DNA of 64,000 nt from Epiperipatus broadwayi (lineage: Eukaryota; Onychophora; Udeonychophora; Euonychophora; Peripatidae): contig JAQFVV010012447.1 of the NCBI GenBank assembly GCA_028023455.1, forward strand, positions 930,001 to 994,000, written 5' to 3'. Position numbers and translations under genes: made by a program. The notes below the pieces were generated by a model. That model ran no database searches. It saw only the letters and a program-made list of their open reading frames with translations, and had not been told where the DNA came from. Of the stretch, positions 51,439 to 61,965 are shown piece after piece. The first letter of the stretch is position 1; each line of letters begins with the position of its first letter.

Positions 51439-54100
51439 TGTAACCGGACCCACATACAACCATTTTATTACGTCAGCTGTAACAATTTTCTGATGAGCAT
51501 GTGGTAGGAAGGAGCTATCAATTGACATTCCTAATGCAGATGTTAATGCCTCCTACAACAATATTTCCTGCTCATCAGAGGATGTAGTACCATAGAGACT
51601 GGAAACATCTAAATATTTCTATGTTTGGTTTCCCAAAAAGCGCCATTAGAGTTCCGTCTCACTACAACCTGACTTGCCTTGGTCTAGTTATGTCAGACGT
51701 AGCTCAGAAGGCATGAGATTCTCATGAACAAGTGCTATAACTGATGAGTGATGCAATAGAACAAAACAGAATTGGATAACTGGATAACCAATTTAATTTT
51801 TAGTAACAACAAAAAAAAAAAATTATTAAATAACAATTAATTTACAATTTCTAACAAAGTTCATTTCTATCCACATGATAACTCATCTTCATTTTTACTT
51901 ATGAAAGAGTTAGAAGTAGTTCTTTTTTTTTATTATCAATAGTTCATTTATAAGTTCATTTATGAGAGGACGTTTGGAAACAGTCTAATTCAACAATAGT
52001 TCATTTTTGAATTCCTTTATGAGAAGAAGCTTGGAAATATTCTAATTCAAAAATAGTTCATTTTGAATTCATTTATGAGAAGAAGCTTGGAAATATTCTA
52101 ATTCAACAATAGTTCATTTGGATTCATTTATGAGAAGAAGCTTGGAAACATTCTAATTTAACAATAGTTCATTTTGAATTCATTTATGAGAAGAAGCTTG
52201 GAAATATTCTAATTCAACAATAGTTCATTTTGAATTCATTTATGAGAAGAAGCTTGGAAATATTCTAATTCAACAATAGTTCATTTGGATTCATTTATGA
52301 GAAGAAGCTTGGAAACATTCTAATTTAACAATAGTTCATTTTGAATTCATTTATGGTTTATACAGCATTTCATTATTTTATGAATCATTATTGATTGGTA
52401 AACATTTAAACTTAGCAATTCTTGATTTGTGGAGCATTTATCATTTGGTAACCGAAGCATTTATAATTCAGTCAAATATAAAAGTATATTCATACACATA
52501 AACTCTGTTTGGCTTGTGGAGCATTTATCATTTAGTAATTGCAGCATTTATAATTTAGTCAAATATAAGAGTATATTCATACACATAAACTCTGTTTGGC
52601 TTGTGGAGCATTTATCATTTAGTAATTGCAGCATTTATAATTTAGTCAAATATAAGAGTATATTCATACACGTAAACTCTATTTGGCTTGTGGAGCATTT
52701 ATCATTTAGTAATTGCAGCATTTATAATTTAGTCAAATATAAAAGTATATTCATATACATAAATTCTGTTTGGCTTGTGGAGCATTTATCATTTAGTAAT
52801 TAAAGCATTTCTAATTTAGTCAAATATAGAGGTATATTCATACACATAAACTCTGTTTGGCTTGTGGAGCATTTATCATTTAGTAATTGAAGCACTTCTA
52901 ATCTAGTCAAATATAAAAGTATCTTCATACACATAAACTCTGTTTGGCTTGTGGAGCATTTATAATTTAGTCAAATATAAAATTATATTCATATACATAA
53001 ACTCTGTTTGGCTTATGGAGCATTTATCATTTAGTAATTAAAGCATTTCTAATTTAGTCAAATATAAGAGTATATTTATACACATAAACTCTATTTGGCT
53101 TGTAGAGCATTTATAATTTAGTAATTAAAGAATTTCTAATTTAGTCAAATATAAGGGTATATTCATACACATGAATTCTGTTTGGCTTGTGGAGCATTTC
53201 TAATCCATATAGTAAATACATTCAAATATTTTTATAAATAAATTTGCGTATAACTATTTCATAATTTCATTTTATAACGTATGATAAACATGTTCTAATA
53301 TTTTATAAAACAAATTCTAGGTAATTATTTCATAACTTCATTTTATAACGTATGATAAAGATGTCTTAATATTTTATTAAACAAAATGTATGCAACCGTT
53401 TCATAAATTCACTTCATAACATATGATAAATATGTTTTAATATTTTATAAAAATAATTTTTATGTAGATATTTCATGATGTCAATTTATAATTTATGGTA
53501 AAAAATGTCTAAACATTCCTATAACATAATTACCTTCCAGTTTTGCAGTCTAGTTTACTCTAAAGAAGGCAGGTTATTTCATCTATGGAAAGTCATGGCA
53601 TAGCGTGGAGAGAGTGAAGCCGCTAAATTACCCCATTGTTATTATAATTCCTCTAGTAAAGCTTTCTTTTTCCATTTTCACGTTTTGTTAAAGCTTTATT
53701 TTAATGTATCAAAAGAATTAAGTAATACACTTTCTTTTTTTTTTAAAAAAAATTTAATATGTTCTGCTTCTCTGTGTAAGACGAGAGAAAAAAAAAAGTT
53801 CTTTTCTTCCGACGACGTGCCTGATTTGAATACTGCCTCAGTTTAACTCAAGTATCTTTTTTCTTTCTTTTTAATGATTGGATAATTAATTTCTTTTCTT
53901 TTTATTGAGACAGATAAAAAAAAATAAGATGACTTAACATTTTATTCAATTCCATCAATCACAAAATTAAAAATATGATTTTTTTTTTAAACAAATCACA
54001 GCTTTTATTTCATTCCCAATTAGACTGAATCACGCTAGACATTTTTAAATGGGGGGGGGGGTTATTGAATATTTATATGAGGAACAGCATATCTGTTTCA
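51439..54100 (-). repeat. 3' LTR (2662 bp)
   Basis: This LTR carries two internal tandem arrays. The first, at about 51960-52350, has seven units of about 57-60 bp with GAGAAGAAGCTTGGAAA. The second, at about 52425-53200, has ten units of about 87 bp with TGTGGAGCATTTATCATTTA. Outside the arrays it matches the other LTR with few substitutions. The plus-strand frame 52429-52803 exists only because an 87-bp unit (29 codons) repeats without a stop. Confidence 0.93.
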
Positions 54101-54763
54101 TTACCCCTCACCAAATTTTGGGATGAAATCGCCTGGAAGTACGATTTCATTCCATATACTATACACATTATTTCTCAGTACTGCTTGGTTTTAGATATGC
54201 TGATGAATGGGCAAGATGAGCTGGAAAAGTGAATACATGAACCATAGCCTCCAATGCCAGGATAAGTAGACGGCCAAGCACAAACTACCAGTACACACCG
54301 CCTCATGACGTCACGAGAAAATACCTCATTTTTAAGCACTACCTCTCTTGTACCTAGAAGTATCATCCAACCAAGAATAGGAGCCAGAGAGAAAAAAAAA
54401 ATTTGGCACTCAGCCAACCCTGCTCAGCTTCGGTGAGTCTTAGGGAGCTATCATTTGGCCTATCCATGAGACCAAGGCCTATACATGAGACCTATATATA
54501 CGCACTGCTGGACTACTCTTAGAGCACAACATCCAGGTCTGGATAGTGCCGAGCATATACTTCGGAGCACCATAACACAATGCATCCAAGCAGCTCTGCT
54601 CAATCATCCACCATCTCAACATGAAAAACACAAGTTCATGCATCACTACACCACACTCACAAACTTTTTCCATCAGCTATCTCTATTTTATTCCGAATTA
54701 TAACTGCAACCTGGTTTGGGAGACTGAGGATCATGATCAGTTCTCCTATAGTCCTCTTTTGTA
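54100..54763 (-). other. 3' interior of LTR element, no recognised gene
   Basis: Less AT-rich than its surroundings, with short frames on both strands (for example 54175-54417 and 54479-54673 on minus). None shows a retroviral-type enzyme motif. It may be a remnant of sequence captured in place of pol. Confidence 0.5.
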
Positions 54764-56089
54764 TTATGAGGTGACATACTTCTGGATTGTTTTTTTTTTT
54801 GAAAATTTATCATGTTTAACATTACTGTGGTGTCTTGCTTCTTCATTTCTGTATTTTCTTTGGAGATCCTTGTTACTGTTTGATCTCCTAATTATACGCG
54901 TCCGATATGGACCATGAACACCATCTGTGGATTTTCTCCTGTTCCTCTTCCATGGTGGTACTTCATTTTTACATAAAAGTTTCTTTTTAAATGGTTCTTC
55001 TGCCATAGTAATTATTTTTTTGGTATTTGTAAAGGTTTCTTGTTGCTTAATTTTTTTCACACTGATAAATCCCGAGTTTTCAGATTCCTTTTTGGTGTCT
55101 TTTCCTGCGTAAGCAACTATATTTTTAATAACTGTCTTTATATATCTTTTTTCTGTACTCAATTTTTGATTTGAGTTTATTAAGCTTTCGTTTATAATTT
55201 TTATATATGGCTGAGGACTAACACACTTTTCTTGCCATTTTATGGTTCCTTTCTCTATCTCCTTTACTATTTCATAGCATATATCAGACAATTTTTCTGA
55301 AACATTTTCTTCTATATTGGACAGTTCCTTAGTTATATGAGAATTAAGTTTTTGATTATGTTCATTTTCATGTTTTTCATCTTCTTGAAGATCAGAAGAT
55401 TTTAATTTTGCTTTATTAGATTTATTTTCATCCATTTGAAACTCTTTTGCTGTGTTTGATATTCCAGTCTCAGCTTCTGTATATACTGATTCTCTCTTTT
55501 CAATTTTAGAGGTATATTCCACAATCAGAAGTTTTCCTGAAGGTAGACTGACAATTTCAAGATCACTCTTTGTAATTTCAATTTGTGATTCCTTTAAAAT
55601 ATCTTTGGTTGGAAATTCTAAAGTTTCTTCCTCATCCAATTTTTTAGACTGAGTTATTTCTTTTATTAACTGGTTGAACTTTTCATTCTGATTTTCCACT
55701 ACTTCCATAATTTGTTTTCCTATTCTTTGGTTTACTTCTATTGCTTGCTTGTTATCTTCTTCTCTCTGTTTATCCCTTTTTTGGTTATCTTCTTCTCTCT
55801 GTTTGATATCTTCTTCTCTTTGTTTGTCTCTTTTTTGGTTATCTTCTTCTCTCTGTTTATCCCTTTTTTGGTTATCTTCTTCTCTCTGTTTGATATCTTC
55901 TTCTCTTTGTTTGTCTCTTTTTTGGTTATCTTCTTCTCTCTGTTTATCCCTTTTTTGGTTATCTTCTTCTCTCTGTTTGATATCTTCTTCTCTTTGCTTA
56001 TCTCTTTTCTTTTGGTCTGCTTTTATAATTTCTATTATCTGAGCTATCATAGCTATCTTTTCTGTTTTCTGAGCCTCCATGTTTACCAT
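54764..56089 (-). CDS. Gag-like protein with coiled-coil repeat, LTR element
   Basis: An open frame of about 441 codons from the ATG at 56087-56089. The frame is open upstream to 56146 and beyond, but the codon at 56144-56146 is GTG, so I prefer the ATG (start MVNMEAQKTEKIAMIAQIIE). Residues of roughly 25-120 are a charged repeat built from KRDKQREEDNQ and IKQREEDNQ modules in a 29-residue period. It is predicted to be a long coiled coil. The middle is acidic and Ser/Lys-rich. The last 80 residues are basic (PPWKRNRRKS, RTRIIRRSNSNKDLQRKYR), suited to nucleic-acid binding. I see no zinc knuckle. Position after the primer site and the coiled-coil N-terminus fit a gag-type structural protein. 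The assignment rests on context, not on a recognised capsid domain. Confidence 0.7.
   Translation of the reverse strand: MVNMEAQKTEKIAMIAQIIEIIKADQKKRDKQREEDIKQREEDNQKRDKQREEDNQKRDKQREEDIKQREEDNQKRDKQREEDNQKRDKQREEDIKQREEDNQKRDKQREEDNKQAIEVNQRIGKQIMEVVENQNEKFNQLIKEITQSKKLDEEETLEFPTKDILKESQIEITKSDLEIVSLPSGKLLIVEYTSKIEKRESVYTEAETGISNTAKEFQMDENKSNKAKLKSSDLQEDEKHENEHNQKLNSHITKELSNIEENVSEKLSDICYEIVKEIEKGTIKWQEKCVSPQPYIKIINESLINSNQKLSTEKRYIKTVIKNIVAYAGKDTKKESENSGFISVKKIKQQETFTNTKKIITMAEEPFKKKLLCKNEVPPWKRNRRKSTDGVHGPYRTRIIRRSNSNKDLQRKYRNEEARHHSNVKHDKFSKKKTIQKYVTS
55755..56010. repeat. 87-bp coding tandem repeat in the gag-like frame
   Basis: The DNA behind the QREED modules is itself tandemly repeated (TTATCTTCTTCTCTCTGTTT-type units on plus), with near-identical units. 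This gives several stop-free frames on plus (55712-56107, 55749-56042) that are shadows. Confidence 0.9.
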
Positions 56090-56296
56090 TTTTCCTTTGT
56101 TTTCTAAATCAGTAAGCTTCTCTCTCCATCCACACCATGACCTCACTCCATCTTCTTTGAAATGCCTGTTTCATTCTTTATGCCATTCTTTTTTGTGTTG
56201 TTTTTCTTTTAAACTTTTATTTTTCCATCCTTCCTGAACAAATTACATCACTACATCATATGCACTGTTCATATCACGGAATCGTGATCTGCTTAT

Positions 56297-56465
56297 GCCT
56301 ATGAGTAGGCTAGCTAGATCGGACCTCACAGTAGGGTGGCAAATTAACCAGCCTATGAGTATGCTAGCCAGATAAGGCCTCACAGTAAGGTGCCAAATGT
56401 AACTGGAGCCTATAGGTAGGTTAGCCAGGTAAAGCCTCACAGTTGGGTGCCAAATGTAACCGGAC
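56297..56465. repeat. Triplicated LTR edge and primer-site region
   Basis: Three tandem units start at 56297, 56351 and 56408 (periods 54 and 57 bp). Each has GCCTATGAGTAGGCTAGC-like sequence, CCTCACAGT and GGTGCCAAAT. The second and third end in TGTAAC(T/C)GGA, the first bases of the LTR. The primer-binding site is thus present once in good form next to the LTR and twice in altered form inside the leader. Confidence 0.9.
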
Positions 56466-58972
56466 CCGCATACAACCATTTTATTACGTCAGCTGTAACA
56501 ATTTTCTGATGAGCATGTTGTAGGAAGGAGCTATCAATTGACATTCCTAATGCAGATGTTAATGCCTCCTACAACAATATTTCCTGCTCATCAGAGGATG
56601 TAGTACCATAGAGACTGGAAACATCTAAATATTTCTATGTTTGGTTTCCCAAAAAGCACCATTAGAGTTCCATCTCACTACAACCTGACTTGCCTTGGTC
56701 TAGTTATGTCAGACGTAGCTCAGAAGGCATGAGATTCTCATGAACAAGTGCTATAACTGATGAGTGATGCAATAGAACAAAACAGAATTGGATAACTGGA
56801 TAACCAATTTAATTTTTAGTAACAACAAAAAAAAAATTTATTAAATAACAATTAATTTACAATTTCTAACGAAGTTCATTTCTATCCACATGATAACTCA
56901 TCTTCATTTTTACTTATGAAAGAGTTAGAAGTAGTTCTTTTTTTTTATCAATAGTTCATTTATAAGTTCATTTATGAGAGGACGTTTGGAAACAGTCTAA
57001 TTCAACAATAGTTCATTTTTGAATTCCTTTATGAGAAGAAGCTTGGAAATATTCTAATTCAAAAATAGTTCATTTTGAATTCATTTATGAGAAGAAGCTT
57101 GGAAACATTCTAATTTAACAATAGTTCATTTGGATTCATTTATGAGAAGAAGCTTGGAAACATTCTAATTTAACAATAGTTCATTTTGAATTCATTTATG
57201 AGAAGAAGCTTGGAAATATTCTAATTCAACAATAGTTCATTTGGATTCATTTATGAGAAGAAGCTTGGAAACATTCTAATTTAACAATAGTTCATTTGGA
57301 TTCATTTATGGTTTATACAGCATTTCATTATTTTATGAATCATTATTGATTGGTAAACATTTAAACTTAGCAATTCTTGATTTGTGGAGCATTTATCATT
57401 TGGTAACCGAAGCATTTATAATTCAGTCAAATATAAAAGTATATTCATACACATAAACTCTGTTTGGCTTGTGGAGCATTTATCATTTAGTAATTGCAGC
57501 ATTTATAATTTAGTCAAATATAAGAGTATATTCATACACATAAACTCTATTTGGCTTGTGGAGCATTTATCATTTAGTAATTGCAGCATTTATAATTTAG
57601 TCAAATATAAAAGTATATTCATATACATAAATTCTGTTTGGCTTGTGGAGCATTTATCATTTAGTAATTAAAGCATTTCTAATTTAGTCAAATATAGAGG
57701 TATATTCATACACATAAACTCTGTTTGGCTTGTGGAGCATTTATCATTTAGTAATTGAAGCACTTCTAATCTAGTCAAATATAAAAGTATCTTCATACAC
57801 ATAAACTCTGTTTGGCTTGTGGAGCATTTATAATTTAGTCAAATATAAAATTATATTCATATACATAAACTCTGTTTGGCTTATGGAGCATTTATCATTT
57901 AGTAATTAAAGCATTTCTAATTTAGTCAAATATAAGAGTATATTTATACACATAAACTCTATTTGGCTTGTAGAGCATTTATAATTTAGTAATTAAAGAA
58001 TTTCTAATTTAGTCAAATATAAGGGTATATTCATACACATGAATTCTGTTTGGCTTGTGGAGCATTTCTAATCCATATAGTAAATACATTCAAATATTTT
58101 TATAAATAAATTTGCGTATAACTATTTCATAATTTCATTTTATAACGTATGATAAACATGTTCTAATATTTTATAAAACGAATTCTAGGTAATTATTTCA
58201 TAACTTCATTTTATAACGTATGATAAAGATGTCTTAATATTTTATTAAACAAAACGTATGCAACCGTTTCATAAATTCACTTCATAACATATGATAAATA
58301 TGTTTTAATATTTTATAAAAATAATTTTTATGTAGATATTTCATGATGTCAATTTATAATTTATGGTAAAAAATGTCTAAACATTCCTATAACATAATTA
58401 CCTTCCAGTTTTGCAGTCTAGTTTACTCTAAAGAAGGCAGGTTATTTCATCTATGGAAAGTCATGGCATAGCGTGGAGAGAGTGAAGCCGCTAAATTACC
58501 CCATTGTTATTATAATTCCTCTAGTAAAGCTTTCTTTTTCCATTTTCACGTTTTATTAAAGCTTTATTTTAATGTATCAAAAGAATTAAGTAATACACTT
58601 TCTTTTTTTTTTTAAAAAAAAATTTAATATGTTCTGCTTCTCTGTGTAAGATGAGAGAAAAAAAAAAGTTCTTTTCTTCCGACGACGTGCCTGATTTGAA
58701 TACTGCCTCAGTTTAACTCAAGTATCTTTTTTCTTTCTTTTTAATGATTGGATAATTAATTTCTTTTCTTTTTATTGAGACAGATAAAAAAAAACAAGAT
58801 GACTTAACATTTTATTCAATTCCATCAATCACAAAATTAAAAATATGATTTTTTTTTTTTAAACAAATCACAGCTTTTATTTCATTCCCAATTAGACTGA
58901 ATCACGCTAGACATTTTTAAATGGGGGTGGGGTTTATTGAATATTTATATGAGGAACAGCATATCTGTTTCA
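56455..58972 (-). repeat. 5' LTR (2518 bp)
   Basis: Same sequence as the left LTR but 144 bp shorter. The shortfall is explained by one unit fewer in each array: six units of about 58 bp at 56965-57310, and nine of about 87 bp at 57380-58065. Read on minus, this is the promoter-bearing copy for the element. Confidence 0.93.
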
Positions 58973-59064
58973 ATATATAATAGCCAATTCTAAAGGTATA
59001 ATGCAGATGAAAAATCAAAATAGTGATCTGGCATGAAAACTCTATATGAATAAATGCTTATTGG

Positions 59065-60790
59065 CTTTCATCATGATTCTCAACCATTATCAATTCACTT
59101 CAAGAATAAAGAACATCGTTCCAAATTTAATCCAGTATTTGACTGATCCATAGATTTTCTCCACATCATACCAACAAACTTTTTATTTCATCAAATCAAC
59201 TTACATATGGTTTTTACTAGGGTTTTTTGGGGATTCAATTTAAAACTTCAACCACCTATCCATTATTATTTTTCTAACAATATGTTCAGCATAGCTGTAT
59301 TTCATCCTCTTAATTCTTTTATTGACGATAGTGATACTTTTTTGTTTTTTACCTATATATTCCAATTTTGATTTTCTCTTGTTGCTTTTAATACATGTCT
59401 TCATACTTTGTTGAACAATCTAAAGTCTCTGTATTGATCTTCTGTTAAGTGTCCAAGTCTTAAACCCATAAGTTACAAAGTGGTAAGTCATATATATTAT
59501 AAATCTTGCCATCAAGTACTATTTCCTTTTTAATTCAAGTTTAATTCTGTGACTAAATTTATTCCTTATGTTTTCATTTGTATTAAAAATCTCATCAATG
59601 TATTTGCAATTGTTAACTGCTTCTAATTTATGATTATCAATATTTATTTTTTTAAAAAAAAAAATCCATTGAATATTACTTTAGTTTTTTTAGCATTTAT
59701 CTTTAGTTCTGCTTTCTTATTTTCATTTCATATTTTTTGCTACATTTTCTTAAGCTCTAAAACGTTATTTTTAAAAACAATCACATCTATAAAATCTAGT
59801 TGACTTAAATAACCTCCATCTATTTTTATTTCCTTGGCTTTTAATTTAATTGATAAAGCATTTTTATAAAGCTGCTATAAAAAGTTTTGTATCACATTGT
59901 CATATATCCTTTAAATACAATTCATCCAAACCACTTTGAACACTTTTTAGCAAAACACTTTATTTGTATATATATATATATACATACACCTTACATTTCG
60001 ACTGTCCTGCGGCCTTCTTCAGAGCCAGTTCCTTTTAATCTTTTAAAAAATGTATGTATATATGTACAAATAAAGAGTTTTGCTAAAAAGTGTTTGAAGT
60101 GGTTTGGATAAATTGTATTCATAGGATATTACAGCATATTACAGCAAAATAAAAAAAAGTGTGATTTTGGTAATTGTCATATATCCTTCTTAATATTAAT
60201 TTGTTCATTATCCCCATGTAATCTAATCACCAAAGCCATATTTTGATAAATATTCTTCAGAATATAACAATATACTAGATCATATTATGATAACCGATAG
60301 CTTTAATCACCGTTAAAATGTATATAAAATTAAATGCTTTTTCAGTATATAGAAACCTAATGTCTACTGTGTTAAAACCACTTAAAATCCAGCTCATTCT
60401 TTTGGTTGATTATAATGCAAAGTTCATTGTAAATGAGTTGTAAATATTATGGTAAAGATTTTTATGTAAAACTACTTAAAGACTGATAGGTTTGTATTTA
60501 TTAATTAATATCTGCTTTATCATCTTCCTTAAATATTAATATTTCTACTACGTTCTTCCAATCATCTAATACATCTTTATCATTAACACATTTGGTGTAT
60601 AGGTTTGCCAACAATTTTTCTATTTTCACTTGCCTTTTTTTAAAAAAAAATCTTATAATAATTTTACCATTTAGTTGGAGATCTTGTCTTATTCATAAAT
60701 TTAATCACATGTCTCATAAAACATCTGGAATTTCAGAAGATATAGTAATTATAGGGAAAATATTGTTTTCAAAACATTCCACAATCACCA
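59065..60790 (-). pseudogene. RTE LINE, 5'-truncated, decayed, interrupted
   Basis: Runs on minus from the reverse transcriptase N-terminal region (about 60780, matching 17215-17300) to the 3' end (59070, ACCATTATCAATTCACTTC matching the family tail). Shared blocks include CTTCCAATCATCTAATACATC, CTTCTGTTAAGTGTCCAAGTC and ACATATGGTTTTTACTAGGGTT. It has many stops. A small fold-back element is inserted at 59912-60172. It is older than the 15.8-19.2 kb copy. Confidence 0.82.
59912..60172 (-). mobile_element. Short relative of the 11-12 kb fold-back, inserted in RTE
   Basis: Its ends match the arms of the 11-12 kb element. Left: CATCCAAACCACTTTGAACAC, then TTCGACTGTCC and CTTCTTCAGAGCC. Right: AAAAAGTGTTTGAAGTGG and GGATAAATTGTATTC. 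The central part is deleted. The left end lacks about 45 bp of the arm that the right end has. A 16-bp direct repeat, ATTGTCATATATCCTT, flanks it (59896-59911 and 60173-60188). Part of it (ATATCC) also belongs to the element arm, so the true target duplication may be 8-16 bp. Left truncation plus a long variable duplication looks like target-primed reverse transcription rather than cut-and-paste. Confidence 0.75.
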
Positions 60791-60908
60791 TTTCATAACA
60801 GTAGCAACCTCTCCATACAATAGTGCCACCAAGTGTAAGTCTTTGTAATTAATGGATGTAAGAAGATTTGTGTATAAAATCCCTATCTAGTGCCTACTCA
60901 TCCAATAT

Positions 60909-60948
60909 TCCTAGAATAATTTTTAGCTTGTGGCTTTCACCAGTGAGA
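60909..60948 (-). ncRNA. Hammerhead-like motif, left half of 61-kb pair
   Basis: On minus: UCUCA, CUGGUGA, hairpin stem AGC/GCU with loop CACAA, AAA in place of GAA, a weak small helix, UAGGA. One mismatch in the outer helix. Relic. Confidence 0.35.
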
Positions 60949-61010
60949 AACCTTGGATTTGAGAGCACTGCACCTTGATCTAAGGATCTAATGCAATCCT
61001 CCATCAGGAT

Positions 61011-61050
61011 TTCCACTGATGAAAGCTACAAGCTAAAAACTAATCTAGAG
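61011..61050 (+). ncRNA. Hammerhead-like motif, right half of 61-kb pair
   Basis: Plus strand: UUCCA, canonical CUGAUGA (61016-61022), hairpin stem AGC/GCU with loop UACAA, AAA in place of GAA, then AAUC and UAGAG. The outer helix has one mismatch. Relic, but it confirms that CUGAUGA is the ancestral first box of the family. Confidence 0.4.
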
Positions 61051-61150
61051 ATATTGGATAAATAGGTACTAGATAGGGATTTTATGCCCAAATCTTGCAT
61101 TTATTTATTATGAAGGCTTGCACTTGATGGCAGTATTGTATGGAAAAGGT

Positions 61151-61440
61151 AAAATTCTAAGATTGGACTGGTCCAATATGGTCTATGCTGTAAACTGCAG
61201 CCGAAAAGACTGTCCATATGTATATTATGGTGAGATGAGGGCAACTGCAAAATCCAGCATTCATGAATGTATAGAAAATCTAAGATGAAATCCAAGGTTG
61301 CTAACTCATTGGCATTTTTTTAATCATGAAAAAGAGTATTGCCATAGTTGTGATCTGAGTATTGCTTAAATTATGTGTGAATAAAGAAATGATCACAAAC
61401 ATAAAATAAAAAAGAGCTTTGCTAATTGCTCAACAACCTT
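61151..61440. other. AT-rich DNA, nothing recognised
   Basis: A 64-codon minus frame (61101-61295) has no domain. Confidence 0.35.
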
Positions 61441-61502
61441 TGTGATAAATGCTTAGCCAGAGAAAGCATTTAATATATGTCTATCAGAAAGCCACACCAA
61501 AA

Positions 61503-61544
61503 CCCCTAAACAATGGGTTTGTGCTTTGGCATTCCTCAGAGAAA
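61503..61544 (-). ncRNA. Hammerhead-like motif, left arm
   Basis: On minus: UUUCU, CUGAGGA (fits CUGANGA), hairpin AUGC/GCAC with loop CAAA, AAA in place of GAA, a decayed third helix, AGGGG. The outer helix pairs over 5 bp (U-A, C-G and three U-G). Confidence 0.4.
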
Positions 61545-61863
61545 TGCTAGAGTAGTTTCAGACATTAGATCTAAAAAAAATAACAACCCAAAGCCAGCAT
61601 TTATTTAAGAGTTAACTATTGAGTAGAAAATCTGAAAATGTCAGACACTTAAATGTCTTCAAATGCAGCTATCTAACTCAAATAGCTACATGAGGATGAG
61701 AGATCTTCAGCCAAACAATATATTAGTAGTCTTAGCAATATAACATCACATAAGACATTAAAGTGTTTGAAAATTTCAGATTTTCTACTCAATAGTTAAC
61801 TCTTAGATAAATGCTGGCTTTGGGTTGTTATATTTCGATCTAGTGTCTGAAGCTCCCCTAGTG

Positions 61864-61905
61864 CCTCTCTGAGGAGTGCCAAAGCATGAAACCATTGGTC
61901 AGCAG
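61864..61905 (+). ncRNA. Hammerhead-ribozyme-like motif, right arm
   Basis: Plus strand: CCUCU (61864-61868), CUGAGGA (61869-61875), a perfect hairpin GUGC/GCAU with loop CAAA, box GAA (61888-61890), helix III ACC/GGU with loop AUU, C at 61900 completing GUC, then AGCAG. In this copy the 3' outer strand has lost two pairs (AGCAG). The left arm and the 13.1-kb fragment both have AGGGG, which pairs fully with CCUCU. The family consensus is therefore a complete type I hammerhead with helices of 5, 4 and 3 bp and a GUC cleavage site. Confidence 0.6.
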
Positions 61906-61965
61906 TTGGGGTGTGGTTTTCTGATAGAGATATTTTAAATGTTTTCTCTGGCTATGAATTTATCA

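Larger units (their letters stand above)
51439..58972 (-). mobile_element. Complete non-autonomous LTR retrotransposon (7.5 kb)
   Basis: Two long direct repeats (51439-54100 and 56455-58972) flank a 2354-bp interior. Both repeats run TGTAACC...CTGTTTCA on plus. ATAT occurs at 51435-51438 and 58973-58976, a 4-bp target duplication. Orientation is minus. Next to the right repeat is a primer-binding-site candidate starting TGGCACCCAACTG on minus (56435-56452), two bases from the LTR. Next to the left repeat is a purine tract GGTGAGGGGTAA on minus (54101-54112). The interior has one gag-like frame and no protease, reverse transcriptase, RNase H or integrase. It must borrow these enzymes, like the LARD or TR-GAG types. 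The LTRs differ at few bases, so insertion is recent. Confidence 0.93.
60795..61150. mobile_element. Fold-back repeat, 456-bp family, inverted pair
   Basis: The left half (60805-60998) is family sequence in the orientation of the 1.65-kb copy (CTCTCCATACAATAGTGCC, CCTATCTAGTGCCTACTCATCC). The right half (61008-61150) is the reverse complement of the same part, ending in GGCAGTATTGTATGG. The axis is near 61005. It adjoins the truncated 5' end of the RTE copy. Confidence 0.8.
61445..61965. mobile_element. Fold-back repeat, about 520 bp
   Basis: The left arm (61445-61690) and right arm (61740-61965) are inverted copies. Examples: AAAGCCAGCATTTAT at about 61590 and ATAAATGCTGGCTTT at about 61807; TTAACTATTGAGTAGAAAATC and its inverse at about 61778-61800. 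The loop is about 60 bp and contains ATATATTAGTAG, shared with the 4.2-kb fold-back. Both arms carry a hammerhead-like motif. No coding frame. Confidence 0.85.

Noticed and set aside
51485-51520. CTGATGAGCATG in the LTR as a hammerhead first box
   Set aside because: No hairpin follows before a GAAA box and no flanking complementary strand was found; the LTR copies show GAAGG instead.
52429-52803. 124-codon repetitive plus-strand frame (and 57384-57671)
   Set aside because: It is the 87-bp LTR array read in one frame. The unit is a multiple of three, so it stays open without coding for anything.
55712-56107. Hydrophobic plus-strand frames opposite the gag-like gene
   Set aside because: Shadows of the QREED-coding repeat on the other strand; the minus frame is far longer and has a natural composition.
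56090-56146. Start of the gag-like protein at 56146
   Set aside because: The codon there is GTG. The first in-frame ATG is at 56087-56089, and a TGA lies a few codons upstream of the GTG.
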